From Sipunculus nudus (taxonomy: Eukaryota > Annelida > Sipuncula > Golfingiida > Sipunculidae), in NCBI GenBank assembly GCA_026874595.1, contig CM049306.1, positions 95,535,642-95,599,641 on the forward strand: a DNA stretch of 64,000 nt, written 5' to 3'. Both the position numbers and the translations under genes were made by a program. This document shows, one piece after another, positions 59,385 to 64,000 of the stretch; position 1 is the first letter of the stretch; each line of letters begins with the position of its first letter. Below the pieces are notes generated by a model that saw only the letters and a program-made list of their open reading frames with translations, was not told where the DNA came from and did no database searches.

Positions 59385-59835
59385 AAGGTAATGGGTCTGC
59401 CTTTGGTCGTTGCAGTTCCTGTAAATAACACAGTAATGAGCATTCATGAAGATATCTCGACAACCCTTTCCCAGAAAGAGATGTTTTGAACGATAAAGAT
59501 CATGGAGGTATTCCTGTGATGGCTTTTCCGCATGCCCCTCCGTGCCAGCATCTTGTTCTTACACATCTGGTGCTGCAGGTAATCAAATTTAATCAGGGCT
59601 GGCTGGTCGGAAGTTCCCTTGGCTGCCTGGTTGGGGTTCTCGACTAGACAGCTGATAAACTCATGTACCAGCTTCACCCCCTACATGTCGTCGTACTTGT
59701 CTTGCCACTCGCTGTACACCACGGTAACTTTTTCTCCGGATAGGGCTCAATGTACTTCTAACCATAGATTTTCATGGCTTACTGGGAATTGCCGGACTGA
59801 GAGGAACCAGCCATAACCATAGTAAATGAAAAACT
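59385..59835 (-). pseudogene. Polinton/Maverick packaging-ATPase (FtsK/HerA-like) relic
   Basis: Minus strand, three frames. FTMVMAGSSQSGNSQ near 59830-59785 sits where Walker A should be, but the G-K-S/T is lost. VKLVHEFISCLVE follows near 59675-59640. RKSHHRNTSMIFIVQNISF lies at about 59535-59478, the conserved sensor-like region of Polinton ATPases. NAHYCVIYRNCNDQRQ lies near 59445-59395. Frameshifts separate the parts. It lies next to polymerase and integrase relics on the same strand. Its right end coincides with the left border of duplicated block C. Confidence 0.7.
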
Positions 59836-60249
59836 AGAAATTCAGGATCTCCACATTTTCGAGGATTAATCTGAGTACATGGGTAGATTTCCTTTTCCTT
59901 CCCCTCCCTCTTCACACAGACCACCAGGGACTCGGTAACTTTACATTCGCCCTTCCTTATTCACTCGTTCTTACACTCTGTTACCTAAAAGACATACCGG
60001 CGCATCCCGAGACATAATAAAGAAGATTATGAGCAGTTTCCCAACTTTATGCCATTTATTAATTGAAAGAAGGTCATCGAGATTATTTTTTTAATAATAA
60101 TGGTGTCCGACTCTCCTTGTGCACATTTACAGTGTACCATTGTGTATTCAAGTCATAGGATTATGATAAATCAATCATTAACATAAATATATCACAGACC
60201 ATGATAAAAATTTAAGCAAATCATATAATAACGCGGCATTTAAACTGAA

Positions 60250-62300
60250 ATAAAAAAAAGCTGAGGGCAGGTTTCTCTTCAAAATCGTCTTCGGGTTTAT
60301 ACCCTGTAACTAGTTCGGGTTTAAATATAATCCTAATTTTTCTAAGCCGCTCTTCTTCCGGTTCCTGTGTGAGAGGCTCCGGTCGTTTCTCACTATCTTC
60401 ACAACCTTTGTTCTCTCCATCGTCTTCTCAGGGCCGCTTGTGATGGATCGGACGGCCGGGCCAAGCAGTGAGATGCGAAGGCGCTGCAGGACTAAGTCGA
60501 GGGGTTCGGTATGCACACAAGCGGGGCAAGCTTTCCGTTTACAGTATAGGTAAAAGACAGCTTACTTTTTTGACAATATGTAAGCTGGAGTTACCTAGCA
60601 TTTTAAAGTCCCTATTTTCAGCTTCTTTGGAGCGGAAGTTAGCAAAGTGTCCACCATTGGTCCCCAAGCGGTTCCCACCAGGTTTTGTTTACGACTTTCA
60701 GGGCGTTCTTTTCGTCCCCACCAAAGAGTATTAAGCTTTAGGACTTCCTACAGAAACATACCATGCTCCTCCCTACTTGTTCGAGCTTGAACAGCCCGGG
60801 TTTTTTTTTTTGGGGGGGGGGGGGGGGAGGGTCAAAATCTGGGTTCCCATCCATAATGGTAGTGACCCCACAAACTCTGGCGGAATGTTCTCCGTTCTGT
60901 TTCACATTCGGGAGCAAAGGGTGCCACTTTTTTCAAACATGGTAAAACTTTCCCACGTTACACATGTTATGTTCAAAAAAAGCTTTGCACTAGGGGTCAA
61001 TGTCAAAAGAAAGGGCGAAAAAGAGGAAGTTGTTGTCCATCTCCGCCATTTTGAAATCCTCTCGTTTCAAATAACTACGGAGGCAGTCATTATAGAACTG
61101 AAGCATCCTGAGCTTAGCCGTCTGCAGCTTGAAGAACCCAGTCTGTTTAGGAATATCAAACATCAGGAGATGCTTTCTCAGTTCCACCTCATACAGACAG
61201 TCCCCGACCTTTGATCTTTGGAAGTGAGGGTCGATGTGAATCTGCAGGGGTCATGGAGGGTCCCTCATAGCGAACCTTCACGGAGAGAGAGAGTTTTATA
61301 TGTATTTATACAATTTTTTTAGTGTAGCAAATTAATCCTTGAAGACTATTAGTGAAGATTTTGTCAACAATAATATAGTCGGTCTCATTAATGATTTCTG
61401 GTGTTATGTTTCTCAGACAGTAAATAAATTTGAATTTGTCGTCAGAGTCCTTGGCTTTATCCGTGTACCAGAACACGCAACTGCCTGTGGAAAGCTAACG
61501 TGACATAGCATAAATAAAATAAAGAGCATTATTAGCGCTTAAGTCAAGAATTGCCTCACATTCCTTTTCACCACATCAGTGAGACTGGTTTCCCTCCGCA
61601 TGTGGTCACATATGAAAATGATAGACGGACCTCCTACTAAGTTCCTTCCGATAATTGATTCCAAGTGTGGGAAATCCCTAGAGGTGAGACTTCTTTCGCT
61701 GCCGCTTTGTACATCATATGTTTGGCGATGCGAGGCAAGGAACAGGAGTCTTTTAGCATCGTATGCTCCTGCTGGTAGTATGTAGCCAGTTGCGTATCGC
61801 CTCTGCGAAAAGCTCTACGTCAAGCGTGTTGTAATATTTCTAAACGTCTCGAAAGCTGAAATCGATAACTGGTGTTCAAAGTGCAGTTTCTGTAGCTTAC
61901 TGAGGTGCTTGAGACACTTGAGAACTTTCTGATTAGCTCGATGTTAATTTTGAATTTGGCCCCCATGTCGTCAAATATGTAATTAAGGTGTCTAAACGTT
62001 AGGTCCGGAGTGATGGTGCCAGTTGCTTTGAAACCAAATTTAAAGGAGAAGACCACGGACTACTGATCCCTCACCCCATGGTTCCCCCCATCCCGGAACA
62101 TTGACCTTCGGTAGGCGTAAAAAAAATATATAATTTTTGGGACACGTGAGAATTCGTGTGTGCATATCCTTCCTTCAAGTCCTGAAACACCTGCCCGCAG
62201 TCATCGCATGTCAAAGCAGACGACCCATCTTCACGGACATCTCTCACAGGGAGCACACCCCTTCAACGCAGATTTTGCTGGTTCTGGCACCCCTGAATTG
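60250..62300 (-). pseudogene. Polinton/Maverick DNA polymerase B relic, copy 2
   Basis: Counterpart of 18540-20530. The C2H2-like finger (LTCDDCGQVFQ) lies at about 62185-62220 and FDDMGAKFKINIE near 61940-61980. FDIPKQTGFFKLQTAKLRML with FYNDCL lies at 61070-61165, and MDNNFLFFALS at the motif C position near 61010-61045. The two block C copies and the diverged relative all read MDNN. It is frameshifted and non-functional. With the ATPase and integrase relics it outlines one Polinton of at least 4 kb on the minus strand. Confidence 0.65.
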
Positions 62301-62396
62301 TGTTTTCATTTCGGGAAGGAAAATGAATAAAAGGGACATACATGAATACTACAGGTCTATTTATTACATGTAAATTGCCAGAAGAGACAACCTCAA

Positions 62397-62397
<1 letters not shown>

Positions 62398-62467
<70 letters not shown>
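62398..62467. repeat. (AT)n microsatellite
   Basis: AT tract with one G interruption; counterpart of 20626-20671. Confidence 0.95.
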
Positions 62468-62470
<3 letters not shown>

Positions 62471-62569
62471 TTATTTAATTAAAATAGGAAACAACAACAA
62501 CAAACTTAATTCATAGATTTATATATCGAAATTGACACAGATCGCTTCTTAGAACGCGATATACCGTAT

Positions 62570-62790
62570 TTCCTTGAATAGACGTCCGGGCGTTTATTAT
62601 TCAGACGTTGCTTTCACACGGCGTCTAAACATGGCCGGTTCCTATTTAAGGCCGGCGTTTATTAAAAAAAAATGAGTATCAGCTCATCAGACAAAACTAA
62701 AAAAAGAACGCGTCAAAAACAATAAACCGGTCGCTCACTACTTAGAAACACATATGAAAACATCGCCGGTACAAGGATTGTGTTTATACT
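62570..62790. mobile_element. MITE-like insertion, duplicate of 20769-20995
   Basis: Same cgtatttccttgaatagacg start and tttatac-ttcaaat right junction as in block C copy 1; duplicated along with the block. Confidence 0.6.
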
Positions 62791-63379
62791 TCAAATACGA
62801 CAGACCCTTTATCCGTCCATGACACTGGTACATTTTATTATATTCAATACATTCATACACAAATAAAAAATTGTGGGTTCATGACGTTGGCTACATTTTA
62901 CTAATTTTTTACATGTTATACAGTGTTTGATTAATTTCTTTACGGTATCGTATGGATGGTATAAGATATTGTATTACCTGAACAGTATAGCAAACTGTTA
63001 TTAATTTCACAGTTTTACATCAGTTAAAAAAACTTGCAAGCTGCTTAGTTCTTTTCAGTTTCGCATAATTTCTTTATAATATATAACTGCATGTTGAAAT
63101 AGGTCTTAAACACGCACACACATATATCGCCGTTGTACAAAAATGAATCATGTTCCGAATGGAATAGTAACACATGAATACATGGAATCTAGCTATATAC
63201 CATGTAACAATCACAGTACATGGGGATTATACCCTCTGTATTCTCCACTGGTCGGTGGTTTTCATTCACCCCATCACATCATCGAACACAACGATGTAAG
63301 GGAGGGTGTCTTGCATTAGTTATTATAATTAGTTGTGGAACCCATGTAGAATTAATAAAGTTCATATTTAATAACAATT

Positions 63380-64000
63380 TCATAAGAAGGGACGACAGAG
63401 TTGACCGAACGTTAGATGAAGAGCATGTAGACCCACGTAGCCTACTTCCGGATTTGTGATTGTGTCACAACATATGTAATGGTCTCTTACAACCGTGTCA
63501 AAGTTCCGGGGCACCGACACCTGAAAAACATCAGAGTAAACCATACCTAACTTCTTTATCAGAGGCTTCAGATAAGCATTCATGGCTGCAATCGAGAAAT
63601 TGTTTCTTTTGCCACGCCTTACATGTGTATAATTTTGGGGATAAGCTATGAGATTTAACCAAACAATGCGGGCTTTACCCCATGCTTTACGCAGATTCGC
63701 CAAACTGCGTAAAGCCATTGGAAGCCCTTTCAGCCAAAAATCTGAAAAGTTTTTAAATGCCATGTCCCAAGCACCAGTTTGTATGACAACAACATCGGAG
63801 TTGCTTATGTTTTTCTCTTTATTACTTGTCTCTACTTCAAGTAACTCTTCTGCCAAGTCTTTAGTGAGGTGTACATCATGAAAGTTCACGTGACCAAATT
63901 TTACGCGCCCATGATTTTCCTTAAGGTTTGGCCACATTCCTGGCAGATGAGCGGAAAGATAATCAAAATTATAGCGCATGTGCGATGCCCTGAACAGGTT
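63380..64000 (-). pseudogene. NXPE-like gene copy 5, partial at window edge
   Basis: Matches copy 2 from the LCRPFL terminus up to block I, then runs off the right edge with the frame open. At block I the codon before ASHMR is Arg (AGG), where copies 1-4 have Gly, so the oxyanion-hole region is altered. If the block C copies share their left-truncated structure, this copy also lacks the signal-anchor; that cannot be seen here. I mark it as a pseudogene because of that likely structure, with moderate certainty. Confidence 0.65.

Larger units (their letters stand above)
59848..64000. repeat. Segmental duplication block C, copy 2 (cut by window edge)
   Basis: Nearly identical to 18107-22215. 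It differs by scattered substitutions, longer AT and G tracts and a small extra segment near 61890-61920. The left border lies next to a Polinton ATPase relic, so this is likely closer to the original context than copy 1. Confidence 0.92.

Overview
This window looks like an AT-rich, repeat-dense stretch of a marine invertebrate genome, most likely a mollusc and perhaps a bivalve. The reasons are eukaryotic single-exon genes, long (AT)n microsatellites, Ty3/gypsy, BEL/Pao and Polinton/Maverick relics, and dispersed repeats. The species assignment is inference; no marker gene settles it. No rRNA, convincing tRNA, CRISPR array or bacterial operon is visible.

The only intact protein genes I can support are two intronless minus-strand genes of 530 codons each (7611-9203 and 31685-33277). 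They encode type II membrane proteins of the NXPE / PC-esterase (SGNH-like) family. Three more copies are damaged or partial: 21586-22716 (5'-truncated), 51330-52921 (one stop, two frameshifts) and 63380-64000 (cut by the window edge). Short C-terminal fragments of a related gene lie in opposite orientation just upstream of copies 1, 3 and 4. The window is therefore part of a locally expanded NXPE-like array.

The array sits in a complex segmental duplication. Block A (about 5195-10880; again 29099-34405 plus 41043-41700; diverged 49420-54170) carries a full NXPE-like unit. Block B (about 13745-18106 and 41775-46430) is a decayed BEL/Pao retrotransposon. Block C (about 18107-22720 and 59848-64000, with a diverged relative of its left part at 24960-27370) joins a Polinton DNA polymerase B relic to an NXPE-like copy. 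Block D (23437-24924 and 55505-57012) is a pogo-like non-autonomous DNA transposon. Copies of a roughly 340-bp satellite-like repeat lie between the blocks (22725-23135, 27477-28900, 54174-55190).

Left edge (1-5190): a minus-strand gypsy-type element (gag at 2560-3395, protease and integrase at 1-1027) is split by a plus-strand insertion carrying a Cys-rich unknown coding relic. It is followed by a solo LTR at 3702-4502. The same LTR family flanks the most complete transposon here, a Gmr1-like Ty3/gypsy element at 34423-41042. Its pol order is protease-integrase-reverse transcriptase-RNase H rather than the usual gypsy order. Its U3 carries close matches to heat-shock elements beside the TATA box. 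The element is dead: stops, frameshifts, a lost integrase Glu and a truncated 5' LTR.

Other structures are a roughly 2.5-kb imperfect palindrome (10881-13425) inserted in block A copy 1, a 21-bp minisatellite built on a 12-bp palindrome (13487-13716), a 173-bp triplication inside the BEL pol, a roughly 227-bp MITE-like insertion (20769-20995 and its duplicate), and Polinton integrase and packaging-ATPase relics (58040-59835).
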